Positions 43,078-51,820 of a stretch of DNA of 64,000 nt are shown one piece after another. Under the pieces are notes generated by a model. That model saw only the letters and a program-made list of their open reading frames with translations, was not told the DNA's origin and searched no databases. The DNA is from JAVJUV01 sp040220415 (lineage in GTDB: Bacteria > Pseudomonadota > Alphaproteobacteria > Rhodobacterales > Rhodobacteraceae): NCBI GenBank assembly GCA_040220415.1, contig JAVJUV010000091.1, forward strand, positions 124,001-188,000, written 5' to 3'. The position numbers and the translations under genes were made by a program. Within the stretch, counting starts at the first letter, position 1; each line of letters opens with the position of its first letter.

Positions 43078-44247
43078 ATGTTCAGGCTTCATGCCTGGTT
43101 TGGAATTCATGTATTCGGTATCCTGGCCCTACTCTCGATTACCGGCACACTACTTGTATACGCCGATCAGATCGAAGCGATCTTCGTCAGCTCCGAACGC
43201 CTGAGCACGCCGGTTTCGAAGGATGAACGCCCTTCATTCGGAACGCTGTATGATCAAGCCCGGGCCTACAACCCCGAAGCAGTCGTCACTCAGATAAACC
43301 GCTCGCATTCCGACTGGATCGCGGACCGCGGGATAGTCTGGCTGCCGGGGGGGCAAAAACGCTTTGTTTGGTTCGGGGGCGAAAACTTTGCTGTCAGCCG
43401 CGAGACCGGGCCAACTGATTTCTATACCGTCCTGCGGGAGCTGCACGATTCGTTCCTGACGCGAACGCATATCGGCGGGATTTTCGTGACCGCTTTTTCC
43501 ATCCTTCTCACAGGATTCCTGATAACCGGTATTGTTACCTATCGCCGGTTCTGGCGCGGCTTTTTCCGCTGGCCGTCGCGCACTATGGGGCCTCGCGCGT
43601 ACTGGGGAGGAGTTCACCGCCTGACTGCCGTCTGGTCGCTACCATTCCTGGTGCTAATTAGTATCACCGGCCTGTACTATCTTCTCGACCGCGTTGTGGC
43701 CATGCCCTACCAGGATCTGGCGTTTGAACGGCTGGCCGAGCGCGACACCCCGTTGCCGGCGGGTTTCGACGGAGACGCTCTCGATCGGGCGATCGCCGCG
43801 GCGCAGGCCGCATTGCCCGGGGTCGAGATCGCCTATGTCCACATACCGGGCCAGGCGCACGAAGGTATCTGGCTGCTGGGCGGAACCGACCAACTGCTGA
43901 CAAACTACGAATCCAACAGAATCCTGATAGATCCGACGACGCTTGAAGTGATAGACATGCTTCCGGCAAGCGAGGTGAACGCGGCCCATCGTTTGGCGAC
44001 CATCGCCGACGAATTGCATTTCGGAACGTTCGGTGGCCCGATCACCGAGGTCCTTTGGGCCGCCTTCGGATTGATTTCAGGACTTTTGTTCGTCGCCGGC
44101 GCAATGGTCTACGCAAACCGAGTGGCCGAACCCGGCGCAAGCGAAACAGCGACAAGGCGCATATGGTCGGCAACATTTCTGACGAAGGTCGGCTATCCGC
44201 TCTTCATTTGCGCCATCATCGCCGTGGCGGTTCTTCGATACACCTGA
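43078..44247 (+). CDS. PepSY-associated TM-helix (PiuB-like) membrane protein
   Basis: About 389 residues with four main membrane helices: HVFGILALLSITGTLLVYAD, GGIFVTAFSILLTGFLITGIVTYRRFWRGFF (in segments), VWSLPFLVLISITGLYYLLD and LWAAFGLISGLLFVAGAMVY. Conserved His residues occur in RLHAWFG, LRELHDSF, GGVHRLTAV and DELHFGTF, the pattern of the PepSY_TM family, which is often linked to siderophore or iron reduction at the inner membrane. ATG 43078 is taken; TTG 43051 or earlier starts are possible. The gene has no obvious tie to glycan synthesis and is the odd one out in this locus. It is converging with the GT-C-like gene, 13 nt apart. Confidence 0.82.
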   Translation: MFRLHAWFGIHVFGILALLSITGTLLVYADQIEAIFVSSERLSTPVSKDERPSFGTLYDQARAYNPEAVVTQINRSHSDWIADRGIVWLPGGQKRFVWFGGENFAVSRETGPTDFYTVLRELHDSFLTRTHIGGIFVTAFSILLTGFLITGIVTYRRFWRGFFRWPSRTMGPRAYWGGVHRLTAVWSLPFLVLISITGLYYLLDRVVAMPYQDLAFERLAERDTPLPAGFDGDALDRAIAAAQAALPGVEIAYVHIPGQAHEGIWLLGGTDQLLTNYESNRILIDPTTLEVIDMLPASEVNAAHRLATIADELHFGTFGGPITEVLWAAFGLISGLLFVAGAMVYANRVAEPGASETATRRIWSATFLTKVGYPLFICAIIAVAVLRYT

Positions 44248-44260
44248 CCGAAGCGCCCAC

Positions 44261-46477
44261 TTATTCGAGCGCCTCGACACTCGACACCGGCCCCTGCACC
44301 ACCGTGACAACGGGGTACTCGACCGATCGGGCCTCGACCACATAGATCTGCCTGTCAGGATAGCCCGCGGCCACCTCGCGGTTCGACTCCGGCCCCAAAT
44401 CCTTTGCAAACAGCGGCGTTTCGGCGTCAGGAGCAAAGTCATTCAGCCAGAAGGCACTGCCGTACTCGCTCTCCGGTTCATCGCTCCGAATGAAGACAAG
44501 CGCGTTGCGGAACTCTTCCTTGCGTGACAGCTTCAGATAGTCCGCATGGTAGCCGTTGATGTCGGGATACTTGTTCAGCGCCAGCCAACTCTCGTAGACC
44601 AGCACGGAAGACGCACCAAGCAGGATCACCATCGCGGCTATGCGTTCGGCCACATGGACTTCCGGGTAGATGCCATGAAGCATTTCAACGAACCGGCGAA
44701 GGCCAAGCGCCGAGAAAACCAGCATCGGGACAATCGCAAGAAACCAGTATCGCGGACCGGCGTAGAAACCGCCCGCATACCAATAGAGCGCGTAGATGAA
44801 GAACGTCATCGCAACGATAACGGCCATTGCGGCGGTGAACCGGGTCCAGCGCCCCCAAAGCACGAATACCAGCGCGAACAGAACCGATGCGCCCCCCCAT
44901 CCAAGAAGATCCATGTTCAGTTCGTAAAAGTTCTGATGGAAATTGATCAGCGCCTCGATCGGACTGTGACCATCGAAGACATCGACGTTGCCCCAATCCG
45001 GGGCGCCGATATGCGGACCGAAGCCCATGTCGTTCCGCCCAGGGCCCCAAAACTCGTCAAGATAAGCCTTGATCGGCATCAAGGTCGCCGAGCCCGTCAG
45101 CGCGCGATTGTTGAAGAACAACAGCACGCCGACCGCGAAACACCCCAGACCATACATGATCACGGTGCGCCATTGGCGACGATCGGTAAGGAATGAAAGC
45201 GTCCAGATGCCGGTCAGAACACCCATGTAGACGCCCTCAAGCGGCCGCGCCAGAAAAAGCCATCCCATCAGGCAGCCCGCCAGAAGCGGCGCGACCAGAC
45301 CGGGTTCGGTCCGGGATCTCTGCAACAGCACCCATGCACCCAGGATCATCGTGTAGGCGAATGTATGGATCAGCATTGTCGAAGACATCGACAGGTACCA
45401 GGGCGAGACCGCGAGCAGGAAAGAGGTCAGGTTGGCTGTTCCCCGATCTGTCTGAACCCTGAGGAAGCGATGCAGAAGCAAAACACTGATCCCCGCCAGG
45501 ACCGGATTGATAAGCCACGGCACGCCAAGCCAGATTCCGATGGCAAGCGCTGCCGGCCAGCCCGGCAGGTTCACCGAGAACCACCGGTCACCCCGAATAT
45601 CCATCAGGTAATGATTGAACGCCTCGACTCCCGCCGGGATCGGCAAGGTCAGAACACCGTCTGCGAAGTAGCGGGCGTGAAACAGATACACGATCCCGTC
45701 CAGATGCGGGACACCGTCGAACGACCACAGGCTGATCGAGGCGCATACGACGAAGACAAATCCGGCCAGAATGAGCGGCAGGCGCGCATCAAGGGCAGAG
45801 ACAGGCTTGGGATCACCGGCAAGGGCGACAAGCCTGCGGAATCGCACACCGGCGCGCCCAAGCGCATCGCCCGGCAAAGCGACGAGAAAAGCCGCCAGGC
45901 CGACCAGGTTGCAGGCCAGAAAGCCAAGGGCGATTACCAACTGCTTGGCATAGCGCGGCATGTCGTCCAGCGCGATGAACTCCATGGCCGCCTTGGAACC
46001 CGCGATCAGAACCATCGCGACCAGAAAAAGCCTGAACCAGCCAAGCGACCCGCCGATCTGCCCGAGATGACGCAGCGCACCGGCCCGCAGCAGGTAAAGC
46101 CCGCCCACGAGGCCCTGAAGACCGACTGCCGCGAGCATGGCAAGCGCAAGTTCGGCCCCGCCGAACTGGAACTGCTGGAACCAGAAGGGATCCTTCAGCG
46201 CCAACTGGGCCGAGAACCCCGCGATATAAAGACCGCCAAGAAAACCTGACGCGGCCCACCCCAGATGAAGCAAGGCACCAATCGTCAATCCGGCAATGCC
46301 AAGACAGGCAATCCACCAGTAGTCGATCTCCGAGAGAGTCTCTCCGGATTGATAGCCCCAAAGACCAAGGGCAAACAGAACGGCACCCGCCAGAAGTGCT
46401 CCCCATGCACCGGCGGCGTGCAGAGACGAGGGCCTTGGCGCCATGCCCTGAGAAGCGTCGCGATCAGTTTGCTGCAT
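44261..46477 (-). CDS. Large multi-pass membrane protein, probable GT-C glycosyltransferase
   Basis: A 738-residue protein with about 15 or more hydrophobic helices. The loop after an early helix reads FDGVPHLDGIVYLFHARYFADG, which resembles the first periplasmic loop of GT-C enzymes (acidic residue followed by D-x-x-x-Y). WFSVNLPGWPAALAIG is also typical of the PMT/ArnT-like group. A hydrophilic C-terminal part of about 120 residues (from LNKYPDINGYHADYLKL) would lie in the periplasm. It would use a polyprenyl-phosphate sugar as donor, which fits the GtrB-type synthases in the locus. A Wzy-like polymerase is less likely. Function remains inferred from topology and the loop. Confidence 0.7.
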   Translation of the reverse strand: MQQTDRDASQGMAPRPSSLHAAGAWGALLAGAVLFALGLWGYQSGETLSEIDYWWIACLGIAGLTIGALLHLGWAASGFLGGLYIAGFSAQLALKDPFWFQQFQFGGAELALAMLAAVGLQGLVGGLYLLRAGALRHLGQIGGSLGWFRLFLVAMVLIAGSKAAMEFIALDDMPRYAKQLVIALGFLACNLVGLAAFLVALPGDALGRAGVRFRRLVALAGDPKPVSALDARLPLILAGFVFVVCASISLWSFDGVPHLDGIVYLFHARYFADGVLTLPIPAGVEAFNHYLMDIRGDRWFSVNLPGWPAALAIGIWLGVPWLINPVLAGISVLLLHRFLRVQTDRGTANLTSFLLAVSPWYLSMSSTMLIHTFAYTMILGAWVLLQRSRTEPGLVAPLLAGCLMGWLFLARPLEGVYMGVLTGIWTLSFLTDRRQWRTVIMYGLGCFAVGVLLFFNNRALTGSATLMPIKAYLDEFWGPGRNDMGFGPHIGAPDWGNVDVFDGHSPIEALINFHQNFYELNMDLLGWGGASVLFALVFVLWGRWTRFTAAMAVIVAMTFFIYALYWYAGGFYAGPRYWFLAIVPMLVFSALGLRRFVEMLHGIYPEVHVAERIAAMVILLGASSVLVYESWLALNKYPDINGYHADYLKLSRKEEFRNALVFIRSDEPESEYGSAFWLNDFAPDAETPLFAKDLGPESNREVAAGYPDRQIYVVEARSVEYPVVTVVQGPVSSVEALE

Positions 46478-46533
46478 ACGGCTTGTCCGATTGAAACATT
46501 GGAAAGTCGACGTCCGAAGTCATGATGCCGGTG

Positions 46534-47298
46534 CTAGTCACCGACTTTGACCACAAGGAAGACCTTGCGGATCAGGGGTTGTTCACCCCAGGAATACAAC
46601 TGTGCGCACTTGACGTTGTACTTCTCCATGATCTCCTTGTGTGCCCGGCTTTCGCCCGCGGTCCACAAGGCCGTGTCACCCCAGTCATCGTAACCGATCA
46701 AGGTGCCGGGACCGATCAGTTTGTGCGTGAACAGAAAATCGAGCACTTCGAAAGTGCTGTTGTAGAGATCCGCATCGATATCCACGTAGGCGGCGGGCTT
46801 GAACGTTCCGTCGGCGACAAGTTCGGGCTTCAGCGTTTCCGAGAACCAGCCCGGATGAATGGTACGGGCGTCTTCTGACACGCCGATTTCGGCAAGACGC
46901 TTTTCAAGCGCGGCCCTCGAACCTGCGAAAGCACCTTCGTTCCAGACGGCGGGCACTTCTATTCCCGGGTCTTCCGCGGGAAGGCCCTCGAAAGAATCGA
47001 AAAGGTGCAGGTGAGGCATCTCGCTCTTCAGGCTTTCATAGCCTTCAACCAGCCCGTGCACCGTGCTTCCATGTGCCACGCCGAAACAATACGCCTGCTT
47101 GCCCCCGGCAGCGGAATCGAACCGCTCCATGTATCGCGGAACCAGATAACGCCACGAATGAATTCCGTGGATCATCTCGGCCTTTTCCTTGTCGGAAAGA
47201 TCGATGTCGATGGTCTGAAGCAAACGCTCCAGCGGCCATCTGCGTGCAACAGCACCCCATTTCACAAGAAAGAATTTTTTGCGAACCCAATCAATCAT
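46534..47298 (-). CDS. TylF/MycF-type O-methyltransferase
   Basis: A 254-residue methyltransferase of the macrocin-O-methyltransferase family. QAYCFGVAHGSTVHGLVEGYE forms the SAM loop area, LHLFDSFEGLP is the diagnostic family motif, and AAYVDIDADLYNSTFEVLDFL followed by GTLIGYDDW (in segments) provides the metal-binding and catalytic acids. In polysaccharide and antibiotic loci such enzymes methylate sugar hydroxyls in a Mg2+-dependent way. ATG 47298 has AGGA 8 nt upstream; a GTG 18 nt earlier is possible. It lies upstream of, and in the same direction as, the GT-C-like gene. Confidence 0.85.
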   Translation of the reverse strand: MIDWVRKKFFLVKWGAVARRWPLERLLQTIDIDLSDKEKAEMIHGIHSWRYLVPRYMERFDSAAGGKQAYCFGVAHGSTVHGLVEGYESLKSEMPHLHLFDSFEGLPAEDPGIEVPAVWNEGAFAGSRAALEKRLAEIGVSEDARTIHPGWFSETLKPELVADGTFKPAAYVDIDADLYNSTFEVLDFLFTHKLIGPGTLIGYDDWGDTALWTAGESRAHKEIMEKYNVKCAQLYSWGEQPLIRKVFLVVKVGD

Positions 47299-47473
47299 TG
47301 CTTGCTTTCCTATCACCCGGAACCGCGCAATTGCGCGTCACACACCCACGTCGCACGCCGCTCGAAATAATGCCGGCGCAGTTCGTATAGTCTTTAAACG
47401 AATTGTCATCATATGGAAAAACGCTTCTCTCTTTTGTTCACCCCACGTGGATAGTCAGGTCGCATTTGTCACA

Positions 47474-48901
47474 TCATGGCTGAACATAGCTCTTCAGTCG
47501 CGCATAGGTCGCCGGCATGAAACCGATCACCGCCACGATGGCCACCAGAACTCCCAGCGACACCGACAGAGCGACAAACAGCGTTTCGCCAACCTGACCG
47601 AAGCCCAGCCAGCGCCAAAGGCCAAGCGTAGCCGCCAGCACGACCGATACGATGACCGGTGAGCGGATCGCGCCGAGAAATTCCGCTGCGCCGATGCCCT
47701 CGGGCGAAAGGGCTGCCTTCGTAAAGAGCGGCAACACGACCAATGCCCGCAAAGCAACCGCAATTCCGACCGCGACCGCACCGAACAGACTTGCGACACC
47801 GATCAGCAGCAGGCCGATCACGGCCTGAAGTCGAACGACCTTCAGGAATTTTTCCAATCGGTCCGTGGCAAGCAGATACGCCTCCTGCGGTGCCTCCAGG
47901 GCCATGGCCGCGCCTAGAATGCAAAGAAACGGAATGATCTCGCTCGCCGCATCCCAATCCGGTCCAAGGAGGACACGCGTCAGCGGAGAAGCAATGAGCG
48001 CAAGGCCGGTAAAGGACAGGAAGCCGACAAAGGCCGAGAGTTCGGAGAGGTCGAGAAAGAATTGAGAGGTTGCGCTCGTCTGACGCCGCAAGGCGGCAAT
48101 GGCCGATTGTGCGACGCCCTGAATGACCCGGACCGTCACTTTAAGGACAACCTCGACCAGCCGAGCCGAGAAGGCAAACAAACCCGCGGACCTGGGGTCC
48201 GCAAAGATGCCGAGCATTACGGTGGGCGTCTGCGCGACCACCAGTGTCCAGAACCTGAGCTCCAGCACACGAAACCCGAGGCCCCGAACCATTCCAAGAT
48301 CGGATCGGCTTGGCAGACGCCGGGGCCACCAGCGGGCGCCCAGGATGGCGAGCAAGGTATTTATGCTCAGTTCCACGACGCGCTGACCGACCAGGCTCCA
48401 TGCTCCGAAATCGTTCAGCGCCATTGCGATTCCCACGACACCACCGGCGACAACGCCAACAATGGTGCGAATTGCCAGTGTTTTGTATTCCATCCGGCGA
48501 CGAAGAAGGGCGGTCGAGACACCGCCGATTCCCACGAGCAACACCGTCGGACTGGCAACGGCAAGAAGTGGCGCGACCGAGGGTTCGCCATAAATTCGCG
48601 CAATGACCTGAGACAGGCCAAGCAGGATCAGGACGATGATTGCAGAGAAACCGACGAGTATGACGAACGTCGCCTCAAGCCGACCCTCCTCCAGCGATTT
48701 CCGCTCGATTATGGCCTCGGTGATGGTGTCGCGGACCAGGAATTCGCCCAGAAAAAGAAAGGCGAAGGCCATCGCGGCAATACCGAAGTTCTCGACGCCG
48801 ATGATCCGGGCGATCACGACAAAAACCACGGCTCCTGCCGCCTGCTCAATCCAACTGGCGGCACCGCTCCAGGCTGCGGCTGCTGAAAACTCCCGTTTCA
48901 T
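47474..48901 (-). CDS. Oligosaccharide flippase / PST family exporter (Wzx-like)
   Basis: A 475-residue membrane protein with about twelve to fourteen helices. The start AAAAWSGAASWIEQAAGAVVFVVIARIIGVENFGIAAMAFAFLFLGE (in segments) is the usual polysaccharide-exporter opening, and RRRMEYKTLAIRTIVGVVAGGVVGI is a typical mid-N-terminal block. It would flip the undecaprenyl-linked repeat unit across the inner membrane. It is the only flippase of this type in the window. It is transcribed leftward upstream of the TylF-type gene and divergent from the epimerase at 49192. Confidence 0.87.
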   Translation of the reverse strand: MKREFSAAAAWSGAASWIEQAAGAVVFVVIARIIGVENFGIAAMAFAFLFLGEFLVRDTITEAIIERKSLEEGRLEATFVILVGFSAIIVLILLGLSQVIARIYGEPSVAPLLAVASPTVLLVGIGGVSTALLRRRMEYKTLAIRTIVGVVAGGVVGIAMALNDFGAWSLVGQRVVELSINTLLAILGARWWPRRLPSRSDLGMVRGLGFRVLELRFWTLVVAQTPTVMLGIFADPRSAGLFAFSARLVEVVLKVTVRVIQGVAQSAIAALRRQTSATSQFFLDLSELSAFVGFLSFTGLALIASPLTRVLLGPDWDAASEIIPFLCILGAAMALEAPQEAYLLATDRLEKFLKVVRLQAVIGLLLIGVASLFGAVAVGIAVALRALVVLPLFTKAALSPEGIGAAEFLGAIRSPVIVSVVLAATLGLWRWLGFGQVGETLFVALSVSLGVLVAIVAVIGFMPATYARLKSYVQP

Positions 48902-49191
48902 CCGTGGGATACCACCGGCCTTTTCGCGAGCGTCAACTCGCGGCTACTAAACGAACAAGTCACGAACACTTTGCCTCTTTCCATCTTGTCGAAACCCGAT
49001 GCGGCGCAGTTCTGTCAACCAAATTCGTTGACGCCGAAAGCCGCGGACGTGTAGACCCACCCTGTAGCAAGGAGTGCGCAACTTCTCCTTTGCCTCGTGT
49101 ATTGCTGCGCCGAACAAGGGGATGCGGCGAAGCTGATTTCAGCCGGCGGGTGCTTTGCAGAGTGGTTGTAGTGTAAGTAGGAGTTATTGAT
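48902..49191. promoter_or_regulatory. Divergent intergenic region between flippase and epimerase
   Basis: These 290 nt hold the promoters of two divergent genes. On the plus strand TTGACG at about 49029 and TAGACC 18 nt later form a plausible sigma70-like pair, and AGGAG at 49179-49183 serves the epimerase TTG start. No strong hairpin or repeat was seen. Confidence 0.4.
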
Positions 49192-50247
49192 TTGGACTGG
49201 TCGAACAAGAACGTACTTGTAACCGGCGGCTGCTCATTCATCGGTTCGCATTTAGTGGAAGCTCTGGTCGAGCGCGGCGCGAATGTGCGCGCAGCCGACG
49301 ATCTATCCAGCGGCATTCGAGAAAATCTTGACGATGTCATGCCTACCGGAAAAGTCGAATTTCAAGAGGTCGATCTGCTTGATCCGCATGCTGCCAAGAA
49401 GGCGGTCGCAGGCATGGACGTCGTGTTTCATCTGGCGGCGACTCACGGCGGGCGCGGCTATATCAGCACTCACCAGGCGGCATGTTCGACCAACCTCGCG
49501 CTCGACAGCATCATGATCCGCGAAGCTCAGCGCGCCGGGGTCGAACATTTCACCTTTGCGTCATCCGGTTGCGTTTACCCGACCAGCCTGCAGGCCGATC
49601 CGAACGAGATTCTCTATCTTACCGAAGATCTCGTCAAACCGCCTTTCGAGGCCGACGATCTTTATGGCTGGGCCAAACTCATGGCCGAGCTGTCGCTGAA
49701 GGCCTATCACGAAGAGCACGGGATGAAATGCGCTTCGGTCCGGTATTTCACCGCCTACGGCGAGCGTTGCCCGACCAATCACGCCGTCATCGCGATGATC
49801 GGCAGGGCCTTCCTGCGGCAGGATCCCTTCGTGGTCTGGGGAACCGGCGAGCAGATCAGGAATTGGACCTACGTCAGCGACATCGTCGAAGGCACGATCC
49901 GCGCAGCCGAGTGCATAGAGGACGGCACCGCCGTCAATCTCGGCACGATGGAGCGGACCTCGGTGATGCAATGCGCCCGGATGGTGCTCGAGCGCACCGG
50001 TCATGATGTCCGGATCGAACCCGACACAAGCAAACCCACTGGCCCGTACAATCGTGTTTGCGACAACAGTCTCGCCAAGGAACTGTTGAACTGGGAGCCA
50101 CAAGTGTCCTTCGCCGAGGGCCTCCAACGTTCGATCGATTGGTATTTCGGCCATCACGACCGCGACGACGTGGCCGCGGATTTCGAGGAATCGCTGACGG
50201 GTCGCGGGTTTGAAAAGGCCGGACGGAAAACCAGCGACGCAGCCTGA
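49192..50247 (+). CDS. NAD-dependent nucleotide-sugar epimerase/dehydratase
   Basis: A 351-residue extended SDR. NAD site KNVLVTGGCSFIGSHLVEAL, then VFHLAATHGGRGYIS, the catalytic Ser in FASSGCVYPTSL and Y-x-x-x-K in DDLYGWAKLMAEL. GTGEQIRNWTYVSDIVEGT is the usual substrate-site block. It could be a 4-epimerase or 4,6-dehydratase-like enzyme; the HGGRGYIS segment recalls GDP-sugar epimerases of the GME type, so a 3,5- or 4-epimerase role is possible. TTG is the start, supported by AGGAG 8 nt upstream. It is monocistronic, ending at a clear terminator. Confidence 0.87.
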   Translation: MDWSNKNVLVTGGCSFIGSHLVEALVERGANVRAADDLSSGIRENLDDVMPTGKVEFQEVDLLDPHAAKKAVAGMDVVFHLAATHGGRGYISTHQAACSTNLALDSIMIREAQRAGVEHFTFASSGCVYPTSLQADPNEILYLTEDLVKPPFEADDLYGWAKLMAELSLKAYHEEHGMKCASVRYFTAYGERCPTNHAVIAMIGRAFLRQDPFVVWGTGEQIRNWTYVSDIVEGTIRAAECIEDGTAVNLGTMERTSVMQCARMVLERTGHDVRIEPDTSKPTGPYNRVCDNSLAKELLNWEPQVSFAEGLQRSIDWYFGHHDRDDVAADFEESLTGRGFEKAGRKTSDAA

Positions 50248-50273
50248 CGGCGTCGATCAACGTTTTCTGTAAG

Positions 50274-50299
50274 GGGCGTGCCCGGGCACGCCCTTTTTT
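50274..50299 (+). terminator. Rho-independent terminator after the epimerase gene
   Basis: The arms GGGCGTG and CACGCCC pair around CCCGGG and are followed at once by six T residues. The structure lies 26 nt after the epimerase stop, in the convergent gap before the leftward fucosyltransferase-like gene. Confidence 0.85.
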
Positions 50300-50317
50300 C
50301 TTTCGAACCTCTGCCGG

Positions 50318-51538
50318 CTATCTGCGTTTCGGAGTGTAGCGATAACAGGCAGCGCCGAGCTTGCGCAAACTCCAGTCGAAAAGGTCCGAGACGAACCGCT
50401 TGCTGAAAACCGATGCGCGCGGTGCCTTTTCGGTCCGGCTCGGCTTGGTGTTGATCGTTCGCGGGTGGGATGCGTCGACCAACACCTCGCTGCCCTCGAC
50501 GGACGTGATCCTTTCCAGAGCCAGTCCGTGCCGGCCAAGAGCGCGCCACGCGCGTGTCATCCCCCGGATGAGGGGAACGGCCACGCTTCGAAACGCCGTC
50601 GGCTCTGCGGTCGTGGGCTGCTCGGCATAGTTCAAATCGAGAAAATCAAGTTCGGGGTTCATGACCAGTGCCATCTCGCCCACCGCGGCGTGGCATTTGT
50701 AAAGGTATCTGCAGCGCGTAAGCAGAAGCATGTCGCACAGAACTTCGGCGCCGCGAGCGGCCTTCTTCTCGGTTTCGTTGAACATGTTCTGATCGGACGT
50801 GCTGAGGGACATTTCCGAATACGAGATGATGTGATCCGGGAACGCCGCCTCGAGAACCTTCAGCCACTGGCGCTGATCCGTCGCCACGAAGATCCGTTCG
50901 CAATCGGGGTGCTTCTCAAGATAGTCCCGAATGTAGGGGAAATACTCCTCGGGAGTAATCTTGCGAGACAGGTTCGGGCCAACGCCAAAATCGAACTTGT
51001 CCGAGCCCCGAAGCTGAAGTCCCAGCGTGTGATCCGAAAAATTCGCCGCCTGGAAAGCGTCGACCTGCGCCATGATCTCCTTCCGGAAACGGATGGTACC
51101 GTCCGCGAAGAACGTCCGCGCATGCTCTCGCTGGCGCTGCCACCATTCGCGCGGGTAGGCGCCGTCGGCGCGGTTCTCGATGCTGCGATAATAGCCGAAC
51201 GGGTTCATGAAGAAGCTCTCCGGCTCCCACCTGAACAGGCGTTCCAGTTCGGATGCTGTTGCAAGGGTCGCGACCCCTCCATCCGCGACCAATGCGTCGA
51301 GTTCCCTGCCGGACGGTCCGACCGGTTCAAAATAGTAATCCCAGGCGTTGCCGCCCTGCTCCGGGTCGAAATAGGGATTGGGGCCGCCGAACATGTTGCT
51401 GCGCTCGTGCAGGTAGATGATTGGCTCAAGACCAAGGCGGCGGGCGAATTGCAGCTGAACGATCACCCCGTTGACCTGGGCGATCAAACCGTCGGATGTA
51501 TTGCAGATCAGCAGATATTTCGGTGATTTTTCAGTCAT
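50318..51538 (-). CDS. FUT8/NodZ-like fucosyltransferase-fold protein
   Basis: A 406-residue protein. The donor-site pattern of the alpha-1,6-/O-fucosyltransferase fold is visible in order: HTLGLQLRGSDKFDFG (counterpart of H-x-R-R-x-D-K), CERIFVATDQRQWLK, then EVLCDMLLLTRCRYLYKCHAAVGEMAL. The first motif has Gly where the usual enzyme has a second Arg. It may transfer fucose or a related GDP-6-deoxy sugar, which would match the Gmd-derived GDP-sugars in this locus. ATG 51538 with AAGG 5 nt upstream is preferred to a TTG at 51583. Rare in bacteria outside NodZ-type systems. Fold-level assignment only. Confidence 0.62.
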   Translation of the reverse strand: MTEKSPKYLLICNTSDGLIAQVNGVIVQLQFARRLGLEPIIYLHERSNMFGGPNPYFDPEQGGNAWDYYFEPVGPSGRELDALVADGGVATLATASELERLFRWEPESFFMNPFGYYRSIENRADGAYPREWWQRQREHARTFFADGTIRFRKEIMAQVDAFQAANFSDHTLGLQLRGSDKFDFGVGPNLSRKITPEEYFPYIRDYLEKHPDCERIFVATDQRQWLKVLEAAFPDHIISYSEMSLSTSDQNMFNETEKKAARGAEVLCDMLLLTRCRYLYKCHAAVGEMALVMNPELDFLDLNYAEQPTTAEPTAFRSVAVPLIRGMTRAWRALGRHGLALERITSVEGSEVLVDASHPRTINTKPSRTEKAPRASVFSKRFVSDLFDWSLRKLGAACYRYTPKRR

Positions 51539-51820
51539 CTCGCCTTCAATACAAGCAATTCCAAATTCGCTGATCGAACTCAATGCGACCGGTTCGTCCT
51601 GGGGCGCGGTGCATATCGCGGGTCATGAGGTGACGCGTCAAGGGATTCGAACACGAAACCGGGCCAATTGGCGGACCTGTTGCCAAACCTCCAAAGCCCA
51701 AATCTTTTTTGTTTCGGGCTTAATCATGGACCTAATTCGCTTTATGGATTATGAGACCAGATGAGTTTGCGTCCAGTTATCATGGGGATGGTGTCGGACG
51801 TGTGTTGATGAGTAACCGCC
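51539..51820. other. Divergent intergenic region with an inverted repeat
   Basis: About 280 nt between the leftward fucosyltransferase-like gene and the rightward GT2 gene. It contains AAGCCC (51694-51699) and GGGCTT (51716-51721) around a T-rich 16-nt loop, a possible weak terminator or regulatory structure. No further gene is supported. Confidence 0.4.

Noticed and set aside
44261..46477. Wzy O-antigen polymerase call for the 738-residue membrane protein
   Set aside because: The first loop with D-x-x-x-Y and the large periplasmic C-terminal part fit GT-C enzymes better, and Wzy proteins are usually shorter. It remains possible but is less likely.
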